A stretch of 64,000 nt of DNA, taken from the NCBI GenBank assembly GCA_900318815.1, contig ONMA01000026.1, positions 62,001 to 126,000 on the forward strand, read 5' to 3'. Below are positions 44,215 through 51,746 of the stretch, piece by piece. Origin of the DNA: an uncultured Prevotellaceae bacterium (GTDB lineage: Bacteria; Bacteroidota; Bacteroidia; Bacteroidales; Bacteroidaceae). The number at the start of each line of letters is the position of its first letter. Position 1 is the first letter of the stretch. Below the pieces are notes generated by a model that had not been told where the DNA came from, did not search any database, and saw nothing but the letters and a program-made list of their open reading frames with translations. The position numbers and the translations under genes are program-made.

Positions 44215-46005
44215 ATGAAAGACTTCTTCAAAATGACGTTTGCCACCATGTGTGGCATTGTTCTGTTGTCGGTCATTACCGGCATTCTGTTTATGATTTC
44301 GCTGGTAGGCATGATTGCAAGCGAGTCAGCTTCAACAAAGGTAAAAGACAACTCCGTGTTCGTGTTGAAAATGAACGGGGTCATCAACGAGCAGGCAGAA
44401 AGCGAGAATCCGCTTTCGATGCTTCTCGGGCAGGCCGACATGGAAGCAATGGGCCTCGACGACATCATCGCCTCTATCCGCAAGGCCAAGGACGAGGAAG
44501 AGATCAAGGGCATATACATAGAGGGCGGTGCAGCCTCGTTCGACGCACCCGCCACGGCCCAGCAGATTCGCGACGCACTCGTTGACTTCAAGAAGAGCGG
44601 CAAGTGGATCATTGCCTTTGCCGACCAGTACATGCAGCAAAGCTATTACGTGGCCTCGGCAGCCGACTCGGTGTTCCTGAACAAGACGGGCATGATAGAC
44701 TTCCGCGGACTGGGCGGCAAGAGCATGTATATGACTGGACTCTACGAGAAGATTGGCGTGAAATATCAATGTACGCGCGTTGGAAAATACAAGAGCGCGG
44801 TGGAGAGCGTCACCCGCAAGGACATGAGCGAGGCCGACCGCGAGCAGCGCACCATGCTCTTCCAGGGCATCTGGCAGAAGATGCTGAAGGACATGGCCGA
44901 CAGCCGACAGGTGACGGCCCAGCAGCTGGACCAGCTGGCCAGCGACAGCATCATTGCCTTTGCCAATCCCGACGACTACATCAAGGCCCGCCTCATCGAC
45001 CGCGTGATGTATCCCGAGCAAATCAAGGAAGTGATCAAGCACAAGCTGGGCATAGACGATGACGACGACATCAACCAGCTCTCGCTGAGCGACATGATCA
45101 ACGTGAAGTCGAAGAAGAAGGACAAGGGCGACAAGATTGCCGTCTACTATGCCTACGGCGAAATCATCGACGAGCAGCTCAGTGCCTTCTCCTCTGAACA
45201 TGCCATCGTAGGCAGTAAAGTGGTGAAGGACCTGAACGAGCTGGCCAAGGACGAGGACGTGAAAGCCGTGGTCATCCGCGTGAACTCGCCTGGCGGCAGT
45301 GCCGTGGCCTCGGAGCAGATATGGCATGCCATCCAGAACCTGAAGGCCAAGAAGCCCGTGGTCATCTCCATGGGTGGCCTGGCTGCCTCGGGCGGTTACA
45401 TGATCAGTGCCGGTGCCAACTATATCTTCGCCGAGCCAACGACCATCACCGGCTCCATCGGCATCTTCGGACTCATCCCCAACGTCTCCGGCCTGCTCAC
45501 CGACAAACTGGGCATCACCCTTGACGGCGTGAAGACCAACCGCTTCGGCGACTACCAGGAGAACCTCGTGTTCATGAACGACAATGCCGAGGAAATCAGC
45601 AACCTGCAGGGCTATGTAGACCGTGGCTACGAGAACTTCCTCAATATCGTGGCCCAAGGCCGTAACATGAAGCGCGACGAAGTACATGAGATTGCACAGG
45701 GACGTGTGTGGTTAGCCACCGACGCGCTGCCCATCCACCTCGTAGACAAGCTTGGCTCGCTCGACGATGCCGTGAAGAAGGCTGCCGAACTGGCAGAACT
45801 CAAGGACAAATACTACACCGCTTCCTATCCTGGACAGAGCAGCTGGATAGAGAACCTGTTCCCCAAAGACAACAAAGGCACCTACCTCGACTCAGAGCTG
45901 CGCACCCTGCTTGGCGATGCCTACGAGCCCTTCATGGAGGCCCGCATGGACCAGCAGCGCTATCCGCTACAGGCACGCTGGCCCTACTCGGTGAGAGGGA
46001 AGTAA
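44215..46005 (+). CDS. sppA: Signal peptide peptidase SppA, 67-kDa type (protease IV)
   Basis: 596 residues. N-terminal membrane anchor (GIVLLSVITGILFMISLVGMI), then two tandem ClpP-like domains. The catalytic Lys is in RVGKYKSAVE (Lys 193) and the catalytic Ser in LAASGGYMIS (Ser 392), the arrangement of E. coli SppA, with TGSIGIFG following. It degrades cleaved signal peptides at the inner membrane. First gene of a run continuing with lpxK and the purine nucleoside phosphorylase. Confidence 0.95.
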   Translation: MKDFFKMTFATMCGIVLLSVITGILFMISLVGMIASESASTKVKDNSVFVLKMNGVINEQAESENPLSMLLGQADMEAMGLDDIIASIRKAKDEEEIKGIYIEGGAASFDAPATAQQIRDALVDFKKSGKWIIAFADQYMQQSYYVASAADSVFLNKTGMIDFRGLGGKSMYMTGLYEKIGVKYQCTRVGKYKSAVESVTRKDMSEADREQRTMLFQGIWQKMLKDMADSRQVTAQQLDQLASDSIIAFANPDDYIKARLIDRVMYPEQIKEVIKHKLGIDDDDDINQLSLSDMINVKSKKKDKGDKIAVYYAYGEIIDEQLSAFSSEHAIVGSKVVKDLNELAKDEDVKAVVIRVNSPGGSAVASEQIWHAIQNLKAKKPVVISMGGLAASGGYMISAGANYIFAEPTTITGSIGIFGLIPNVSGLLTDKLGITLDGVKTNRFGDYQENLVFMNDNAEEISNLQGYVDRGYENFLNIVAQGRNMKRDEVHEIAQGRVWLATDALPIHLVDKLGSLDDAVKKAAELAELKDKYYTASYPGQSSWIENLFPKDNKGTYLDSELRTLLGDAYEPFMEARMDQQRYPLQARWPYSVRGK

Positions 46006-46035
46006 GTAGGGGTTAATCGTCTAACCGTCAAGAAA

Positions 46036-47181
46036 TTGGAAGGAGATCACATCAAACTCAACTATTGGCTCTTACCGTTCAGCTGGGTCTACGAACTCGG
46101 CGTAAGAATCAGGAACATGCTCTTCGACATCGGACTGCTGAAGAGCAAGTCCTTCGATTTGCCCGTCATCGCGGTGGGCAACATCACCGTCGGAGGCACA
46201 GGCAAGACGCCCCATGTGGAGTATTTGGTGAAACTGCTGCAGGACAAAGTACGTTTAGCCGTCCTGAGCCGGGGGTACAAGCGGAAGACGAAGACGTTCC
46301 TCATAGCCAACGAGCTATCGACTGCCAACGATATTGGCGACGAGCCTTACCAGATGAAGCAGAAGTTTCCGAAGGTGACCGTGGCCGTAGACAAGCGACG
46401 GGTACACGGCATTGAGGAGATTGTTGCAGCCGACAGCGAGACAGATGCCATCCTGCTCGACGATGCCTTTCAGCATCGCTACGTGAAGCCCGGCCTCAAC
46501 ATCCTGCTGGTGGACTACCACCGTCTCATCATCTACGACAAGCTGTTGCCTGCGGGCCGTATGCGCGAGCCTTTCACCAGTAAGAACCGTGCCGACATCG
46601 TCATCGTGACCAAGTGCCCGAGGACCATGAAGCCCATGGACTATCGTGTCATCACCAAGGCCATGGACCTCTACCCCTACCAGCACCTTTTCTTCACCAC
46701 CCTGGGCTACGACCCTCTGCGCCCCGTCTTCCCCGAAGCCGCCACGGCATCGGCCAATTTCACCGCGTCGGCCACGCAGATTGCCGACCTGCCCAAGGAC
46801 ACGCACATCCTGCTCATCACAGGTATCGCCTCGCCCATACAGATGCTGACCGACCTGGAAGAAGCCACAGGAACACGCCCCATGAGCCTCTCGTTTCCCG
46901 ACCACCACTACTTCAGGAAGAAAGACATCAGGCTCATCAACAAGACCTTTGCAGACATGCCGGCACCGAAGCTGCTCGTCACCACCGAGAAGGATGCCGT
47001 GCGCTTAGCACTGTCAGAGGGTTTCACGCAGGAAGTACTCCAGCAGCTCTACGTCCTGCCCATACGAGTAGAATTTATGCTTGATCAACAAGAATTGTTT
47101 AACGAAAACATTATTGCCTATGTACAAAAGTATTCAAGAAACGGCATCCTGGATAAAGGAAAGGATGACGTCAAGTCCTAA
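46036..47181 (+). CDS. lpxK: Tetraacyldisaccharide 4'-kinase LpxK
   Basis: 381 residues. Phosphorylates the lipid A disaccharide at the inner membrane. The P-loop VGNITVGGTGKTPHVEYL (about residues 52-69) and the DDAFQHRYV motif (about 141-149) are both typical. No ATG is available before the conserved N-terminus (MEGDHIKLN), so translation most likely starts at TTG 46036, 30 bases after sppA. Its 3' end runs 62 bases into the next gene, unusually long for a co-directional overlap. Confidence 0.95.
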   Translation: MEGDHIKLNYWLLPFSWVYELGVRIRNMLFDIGLLKSKSFDLPVIAVGNITVGGTGKTPHVEYLVKLLQDKVRLAVLSRGYKRKTKTFLIANELSTANDIGDEPYQMKQKFPKVTVAVDKRRVHGIEEIVAADSETDAILLDDAFQHRYVKPGLNILLVDYHRLIIYDKLLPAGRMREPFTSKNRADIVIVTKCPRTMKPMDYRVITKAMDLYPYQHLFFTTLGYDPLRPVFPEAATASANFTASATQIADLPKDTHILLITGIASPIQMLTDLEEATGTRPMSLSFPDHHYFRKKDIRLINKTFADMPAPKLLVTTEKDAVRLALSEGFTQEVLQQLYVLPIRVEFMLDQQELFNENIIAYVQKYSRNGILDKGKDDVKS

Positions 47182-47944
47182 AACAGCCATCGTGCTGGGC
47201 ACCGGACTCGGCCAGTTAGCCACTGAGATCACCGACAGGACAGAAATTCCCTACAGTGAGATACCCAACTTCCCCGTGTCGACGGTTGAGGGCCATAGCG
47301 GCAAGCTCATCTTCGGCAAGTTGGGTGGCGTGGACATCATGGCCATGCAAGGACGCTTCCACTACTACGAGGGCTACACGATGAAGGAGGTGACCTTCCC
47401 CGTGCGCGTGATGTACGAGCTGGGCATCAAGACCCTCTTCGTCTCCAACGCTGCCGGCGGCATGAACCCCGCCTTCAAGATTGGCGACATCATGGTCATC
47501 ACCGACCACATCAACTTCTTCCCCGAGCACCCACTGCGCGGCAAGAACTTCCCCACGGGTCCGCGCTTCCCCGACATGCACGAGCCCTACGACCGCAAGC
47601 TCATTGAGCTGGCCAGCAAGATTGCCCGCGAGAAGGACATCCGCCTGCAATACGGAGTCTATCTTGGCGTGCAGGGACCCACGTTCGAGACACCGGCCGA
47701 ATACAAGATGTACCGCATCATGGGCGGCGACACCGTGGGCATGAGCACCGTGCCCGAGGTCATCGTGGCCAACCACTGCGGCATCCGCGTCTTCGGTGTC
47801 TCAGTAGTGACCGACTTAGGCGGCTTCGACAACCCTGTCGAGGTGAGCCACGAGGAGGTGCAGGAAGCCGCCAACAAGGCCCAGCCCATCATGACCGAGC
47901 TGATGCGCCAGATGATTGTGCGCTCAGAACAGGTGGATAATTAG
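47120..47944 (+). CDS. Purine nucleoside phosphorylase
   Basis: 274 residues from ATG 47120 (MYKSIQETASWI), the family start; an earlier in-frame ATG at 47081 would lengthen it without homology. PNP family II motifs: GTGLGQL (phosphate site), EGHSGKL, GRFHYYEGY, SNAAGGMNP and the base-binding VTDLGG. It splits purine nucleosides with phosphate to base and ribose-1-phosphate for salvage. The first 62 bases overlap the end of lpxK in another frame. Confidence 0.93.
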   Translation: MYKSIQETASWIKERMTSSPKTAIVLGTGLGQLATEITDRTEIPYSEIPNFPVSTVEGHSGKLIFGKLGGVDIMAMQGRFHYYEGYTMKEVTFPVRVMYELGIKTLFVSNAAGGMNPAFKIGDIMVITDHINFFPEHPLRGKNFPTGPRFPDMHEPYDRKLIELASKIAREKDIRLQYGVYLGVQGPTFETPAEYKMYRIMGGDTVGMSTVPEVIVANHCGIRVFGVSVVTDLGGFDNPVEVSHEEVQEAANKAQPIMTELMRQMIVRSEQVDN

Positions 47945-47981
47945 TTTAATTCGTGGTTAGTATAACTTGGGACGTTTTTAT

Positions 47982-48059
47982 GAACACAGAGACACAAAGA
48001 CACAGAGTTTTTATTATCTGTTGAGCCTTCAATCTCTGTGCCTCTGTGTCTCTGTGTTC
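47982..48059. repeat. CTCTGTGTC inverted repeat between the phosphorylase gene and thiL
   Basis: GAACACAGAGACACAAAGAC... (47982-48006) is an inverted copy of the block ending at 48059 (...TGTCTCTGTGTTC), matching nearly throughout about 25 bases around a 27-base loop. Each arm is itself built of short CACAGAGA-type units. It may serve as a transcription terminator; motifs like this are dispersed in many bacterial genomes. Confidence 0.75.
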
Positions 48060-48125
48060 TATTTTGTACCGAGTTATTTTTTGATTATCACTTAAAAAGA
48101 AAAGCTGGGAAACTTCAGTAACAAA

Positions 48126-49226
48126 ATGGAAATTGCAACACTCGGAGAATTTGGTCTGATTGAACGTCTGACCAAAGACCTCGAAAAGAAAAACGAAAGT
48201 ACGAAGTACGGCGTAGGCGACGACTGCGCCGTACTCCACTATCCCGACACCGAAGTGCTCGTCACCACCGACATGCTCATGGAAGGCGTACACTTCGACC
48301 TGACCTATATCGACCTGCAGCACCTGGGCTACAAGTCGGCCATGGTCAACATCAGCGACATCTTCGCCATGAACGGCACGCCCCGGCAGCTCACCATCTC
48401 ACTCGCCCTGAGCAAGCGCTTCACGGTGGAGGACTTAGAGACCTTCTACCAAGGCGTGCGGCTGGCCTGCGACAAATGGGGGGTCGACATCGTTGGCGGC
48501 GACACCACCTCTTCCTATACGGGACTGGCCATCAGCATCACCTGCATTGGCGAGGCCCGCAAAGAGGACATCGTCTACCGCAACGGTGCCCATAACACCG
48601 ACCTCATCTGCGTGAGCGGCGACCTCGGCGCGGCCTACATGGGTCTGCAACTGCTGGAGCGCGAGAAGAGCGTGTACTATAGTCAGGTGGACGACCTGCA
48701 AAAGAAAATGGCCCAGGCCAAGGCAAGCGGCGATACCAAGCGGCTGTCGGCACTCAGCCAGCAGTTGGCCAACATCGAGAAGCCCGACTTCAGTGGCAAG
48801 GAGTACCTGCTGCAACGACAGCTGCAGACCGAGGCCCGGGGCGACATCATCGCGAAGCTGCGTGCCGCAGGCATACACCCCACGGCCATGATGGACGTGA
48901 GCGATGGTCTGAGCAGCGAACTGATGCACATCTGCAAACAGAGTGGCGTGGGCTGTCGCATCTTCGAGAAGGAACTGCCCATCGACTACCAGACTGCCGT
49001 CATGGCCGAGGAGATGAACATGAACGTTACCACCTGCGCCCTCAACGGCGGCGAGGACTACGAGCTGGTCTTCACCGTACCCATCGGCGACCTGGAGAAA
49101 GTGAGGGAGCTGGAAGATGTACGCCTCATCGGCCACATCACCGAGGCCAAGTACGGACACATCCTCGTCACTCGCGACAATCAGGAATTTGAGCTGAAGG
49201 CGCAAGGGTGGAACCCACTGAGGTAA
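48126..49226 (+). CDS. thiL: Thiamine-monophosphate kinase ThiL
   Basis: 366 residues. Converts thiamine phosphate to thiamine diphosphate. AIR-synthase-like fold: GVGDDCAVL and TTDMLMEGVHFD near the N-terminus (metal/ATP site), VGGDTTSS in the middle, and ALNGGEDYELVFTV near the C-terminus. It carries an extra charged helical insertion of about 40 residues (VDDLQKKMAQAKASGDTKR) compared with the ~325-residue E. coli enzyme, common in Bacteroidota. No other thiamine genes are nearby. Confidence 0.93.
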   Translation: MEIATLGEFGLIERLTKDLEKKNESTKYGVGDDCAVLHYPDTEVLVTTDMLMEGVHFDLTYIDLQHLGYKSAMVNISDIFAMNGTPRQLTISLALSKRFTVEDLETFYQGVRLACDKWGVDIVGGDTTSSYTGLAISITCIGEARKEDIVYRNGAHNTDLICVSGDLGAAYMGLQLLEREKSVYYSQVDDLQKKMAQAKASGDTKRLSALSQQLANIEKPDFSGKEYLLQRQLQTEARGDIIAKLRAAGIHPTAMMDVSDGLSSELMHICKQSGVGCRIFEKELPIDYQTAVMAEEMNMNVTTCALNGGEDYELVFTVPIGDLEKVRELEDVRLIGHITEAKYGHILVTRDNQEFELKAQGWNPLR

Positions 49227-49293
49227 GGGGGAAATGGCCATTGACACCTGCCAATGAATCATTGCCTAATTGACAACTCAACTTGCCAAAAAA

Positions 49294-49328
49294 CAAGAGA
49301 CTGGTACTTCATCCAGTCTCTTGTTTTG
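49294..49328 (+). terminator. Rho-independent terminator of thiL
   Basis: CAAGAGACTGG pairs with CCAGTCTCTTG (11-bp stem, 8-base loop), followed by TTTT. Confidence 0.9.
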
Positions 49329-49365
49329 ATATATGTCAAGTTCGTTGCATTTTCATTCAGAATTA

Positions 49366-49397
49366 TTTGGTCAAAATGTCGAAAATGTCTACCTTTG
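49366..49397 (+). promoter_or_regulatory. Promoter with no coding region downstream
   Basis: TTTG (49366-49369), 20-base spacer, TACCTTTG (49390-49397). The next + strand terminator is at 49465-49496, with no open frame of use between them. Confidence 0.6.
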
Positions 49398-49402
49398 CAG
49401 CG

Positions 49403-49496
49403 AAGAAAAAGATATTTTTGATTTGTTTTAGTAGATTAGTTTTTAAGTAGTTTGTTTTTTGAGAATCGGCTGTCGTGACGACATCCGATTTTTTTT
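49403..49496 (+). ncRNA. Candidate small RNA (~94 nt)
   Basis: Bounded by the promoter just upstream and by a terminator hairpin: ATCGG..GTCG pairs with CGAC..CCGAT (49465-49489), followed by eight T. The 60-base body is AT-rich, with GATTTGTTTTAGTAG-type stretches and no start codon plus ribosome-binding site. It lies in the intergenic region of thiL (same strand) and ndk (opposite strand). Not matched to a known RNA family from memory. Confidence 0.5.
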
Positions 49497-49497
49497 G

Positions 49498-49528
49498 CAC
49501 TCTTCACTCTTCACTCTTCACTCTCCAC
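49498..49528. repeat. TTCACTC short tandem repeat at the 3' end of ndk
   Basis: About four CACTCTT-type units directly after the ndk stop codon (minus strand). Same family as at 33391-33436 and 51375-51437. Confidence 0.8.
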
Positions 49529-49993
49529 TTACTTTCCCTCGCCGTCACCATAGATGAAGCCGAAGGCACCGCTGACGTAGTCGAAGATCTCCTCGTCGCG
49601 GAAGAAGCGCTTCAGTTCAATAGCTGCATTCTCAATAGAGTCGCTGGCATGAACGATGTTCTGCTGGTTGCTCATCGAGTAGTCGCCACGGATAGTTCCG
49701 GGAGCAGCCTGACGTCCGTTGGTAGCACCCGTCATGGTGCGCACCACCTGCACCGCATCCACGCCTTCGAGGGCAAGGGCCACCACAGGCGAGGCCTGCA
49801 TGGAGGCAGCAAGCGAGGGGAAGAAAGGACGGTCGACGAGGTGAGCATAGTGCTCGCGCAGGATCTCGTCGGAGAGCTGCATCATCTTCATACCAGCAAC
49901 GCGGAGGCCGCGACGCTCAAAACGGTTCACAATCTCACCAATCAGCTGACGCTGTACGCAGCTGGGCTTCAGTAATACTAAGGTCTTTTCCAT
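49529..49993 (-). CDS. ndk: Nucleoside diphosphate kinase
   Basis: 154 residues. Transfers phosphate from ATP to nucleoside diphosphates via the catalytic His in NIVHASDS (about residue 119), here with Ala for the usual Gly. KPSCVQR near the N-terminus, VVALALEGVDAV and TIRGDYS are also typical. A short C-terminal extension ends the protein. Promoter -7 element TACCTTTG lies 46 bases upstream of the start. Confidence 0.95.
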   Translation of the reverse strand: MEKTLVLLKPSCVQRQLIGEIVNRFERRGLRVAGMKMMQLSDEILREHYAHLVDRPFFPSLAASMQASPVVALALEGVDAVQVVRTMTGATNGRQAAPGTIRGDYSMSNQQNIVHASDSIENAAIELKRFFRDEEIFDYVSGAFGFIYGDGEGK

Positions 49994-50038
49994 CTTGAAA
50001 ATGATTTAATGATAGGTTATTAGTAAAATAATTGCCAA

Positions 50039-50046
50039 CAAAGGTA
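50039..50046 (-). promoter_or_regulatory. -7 element of the ndk promoter
   Basis: TACCTTTG on the minus strand, 46 bases before ATG 49993. The -33 box is weak (TTTC). Confidence 0.5.
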
Positions 50047-50130
50047 CTTCTTTTTTTCGAAACACGCAAGCCCTTCCCCGAAATTATTTCGAGTTGTACG
50101 ATTTTCGCCATGTTTTCGTGCTGTTGTGAG

Positions 50131-50349
50131 TGAAAGACGCTGAAAGCGTCACCTCTCAATAGCCGTAGGTCGGAACGACCTGCGGATAGAACGTGAGAAG
50201 GTACAACGCCCCCAAAGGGGTCGCCCAATACGCGGTGTTGGGGCAATCCGTACTCACGGTTGCCCTCAGGGTGCTTTCCCCCTTTGTCTACTGTCGGCAG
50301 GTCGTTCCGACCTACGGCTATTGAGAGGTGACGCTTTCAGCGTCTTTCA
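50131..50349. mobile_element. MITE-like element, copy 2 (219 bp)
   Basis: Same terminal inverted repeats as the 18966-19206 copy (TGAAAGACGCTGAAAGCG...), with one mismatch near the inner end of the right arm and a shorter centre; the loop CCCCAAAGGGGTCGCCCAAT is shared. Its right end supplies the TGA stop codon of the neighbouring minus-strand gene (50347-50349). Confidence 0.85.
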
Positions 50350-51372
50350 ATCGCGGCACGTTTGTTTTTCCGTCATGTATTTCCAGTAGCGGCGGGGCAT
50401 GTCATTGAGCTGCTTGCGCGGGTTCATCCGCTCGCGGATGCAGATGGCCTTGAAGTAAGTGCGCCAGAGGTCCTGTAGCAGTTGGTCATCGCCGCTCAGC
50501 ACTTCTTCGTTAAGCTTGCCGTTACTCAGGTCGAAGGGGACGGCCCCCTCGTCTTCGAAGGTGATGCGAACAACAGCACCAAGAGACCCACCAGCAGACC
50601 CACCAGCAGCAGACCCACCCCCAACCCCTCCCTGTGAGGGAGGGGAGTAGATAGACCTTCCGCTGCCTCTCCGTCTTGAGTGTGACCACTCCCCTCCCTC
50701 ACAGGGAGGGGTTGGGGGTGGGTCTGCTGTTGGTGGGTCTACTGTTGGTGGGTCTGCTGGTAGTCCTGCTGGGGATTCTTCTGCTGGATAGTAATACCCG
50801 TAGTGCCGACGTGCGTCATAGATCAGCCAGGGCTGGTCGTTAAAGCGGTCGGCGAAATGGTCGACGATGAGCGGAAGCACGTTGTGGTCGGGAGCGACAA
50901 CGGCGAGATAGGTGCCGTCCTTCGCCTTCTGGAAACGGATGAACTGCTTCATGCGCAACTGCTCGTGCAGCACGCGGCGGGCAATGTTGGTCACGGCCAG
51001 CACGTCGGGGTCGGCAAAGTTCCGCTCAATACTCTTTGGCTGAGCATCTCCGCAGGCTCTCCCCGTCCCCTTGGGGGGCGGGGCAAATGCCTTGCAGATA
51101 TAATGGAATAAGGATTGGTTGAGTTCCCTGAGTTCCGACAGCCAACTGACGGCTACAAGCCTCATCACCTCGCGCGACAGCCGTTTCTCCAGTCCCGTCC
51201 ACACACGGCGTGCCTTTTCCTCGTCGGTACACACCTTATATAGATTATCACAGAACAATGGAAGGGCATCGCCCGACATCAGCAGCGTCACCTGCAGCTC
51301 CTTCCGCGCGAAGGCATCGAACACCGCCGTGAGCAGCCCGTCCATTGTTCCGTCAAACACATATACCGTCAT
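50347..51372 (-). CDS. DUF4130 / TIGR03915-type protein (putative DNA metabolism) with repeat insertions
   Basis: 341 residues. MTVYVFDGTMDGLLTAVFDAF and the later FHYICKAF, NFADPDVLAVTNIARRVLHE and FADRFNDQPWLIYDARRHYGYYY are the DUF4130 pattern of proteins usually paired with a radical-SAM protein, which is absent here. Two foreign stretches interrupt it: residues about 215-255, coded by a 121-bp palindromic element (PPPTPPCEGGE ... PPSQGGVGGG), with flanking PPT/ADPP repeats, and a short PPPKGTGRACGDAQPK piece between KAFA and SIERNF. Both keep the frame. The stop codon comes from the end of the adjacent MITE. Function unknown; may or may not be active. Confidence 0.75.
   Translation of the reverse strand: MTVYVFDGTMDGLLTAVFDAFARKELQVTLLMSGDALPLFCDNLYKVCTDEEKARRVWTGLEKRLSREVMRLVAVSWLSELRELNQSLFHYICKAFAPPPKGTGRACGDAQPKSIERNFADPDVLAVTNIARRVLHEQLRMKQFIRFQKAKDGTYLAVVAPDHNVLPLIVDHFADRFNDQPWLIYDARRHYGYYYPAEESPAGLPADPPTVDPPTADPPPTPPCEGGEWSHSRRRGSGRSIYSPPSQGGVGGGSAAGGSAGGSLGAVVRITFEDEGAVPFDLSNGKLNEEVLSGDDQLLQDLWRTYFKAICIRERMNPRKQLNDMPRRYWKYMTEKQTCRD
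50608..50728. repeat. 121-bp palindromic element inside a coding region
   Basis: Arms 50608-50647 and 50689-50728 are perfect 40-base inverted copies (AGCAGACCCACCCCCAACCC...), each with an inner hairpin CTCCCTGTGAGGGAG. The 41-base centre is unique. It lies inside the DUF4130 gene and is read through in frame. Flanks carry degenerate 15-base TGGGTCTGCTGTTGG repeats (about 50719-50765). Confidence 0.9.
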
Positions 51373-51374
51373 TC

Positions 51375-51437
51375 TTCACTCTTCATTCTTCACTCTTCAC
51401 TCTTCATTCTTCACTCTTCACTCTTCACTCTTCACTC
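51375..51437. repeat. TTCACTC/TTCATTC short tandem repeat
   Basis: Nine or so units of CTTCACT or CTTCATT just upstream of the start of the DUF4130 gene, and between it and the small peptide gene. Confidence 0.85.
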
Positions 51438-51488
51438 CCTTTATCTATCTAAACATCCCTTCCTTTGGAGGGGCTTGGGGAGGCCCTT

Positions 51489-51665
51489 TCACCATTCCTG
51501 TTCGTCCCAAAGACCGCGCGACCGGTTGTCCACGTCGCTGTTGTCAGGGTTCTCGCCGGCTATCTTCACACCGGTGCTTTCACTGCCGCCGCTGTAGACC
51601 ATCAACTCTGCCGTCTCCATGTCGAGTGTCGCAACCTCCGGCTTCATATATACTTTCTTCTTCAT
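51489..51665 (-). CDS. Small 58-residue peptide gene downstream of the C10 peptidase
   Basis: ATG 51665 preceded by AAAGGAAAAG. The peptide starts MKKKVYMKPEVATLDMETAE, has a LMVYSGGS middle and ends DNRSRGLWDEQEW. The same C-terminus (DNRSRGLWDDQEW) is encoded at 56007-56117 after the next secreted-protein gene, so this is a conserved family and not a chance frame. There is no classical signal peptide; the N-terminal part is followed by a Gly-Gly, reminiscent of double-glycine leaders, but no processing enzyme is nearby. It lies 81 bases after the peptidase gene. Function unknown; a precursor peptide or peptidase-associated factor is possible. Confidence 0.7.
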   Translation of the reverse strand: MKKKVYMKPEVATLDMETAELMVYSGGSESTGVKIAGENPDNSDVDNRSRGLWDEQEW

Positions 51666-51746
51666 AGTCTTTTCCTTTATTTGGGATTAGAAAATCCGTA
51701 TAATCCGTGTAATCCGTTGTTGTTATTCATACATGCGAAAGTTGTA

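Noticed and set aside
44332..45687. A 451-codon open frame on the minus strand opposite sppA
   Set aside because: Antisense shadow of sppA; no ribosome site, no recognisable domain, His/Val/Leu-rich composition.
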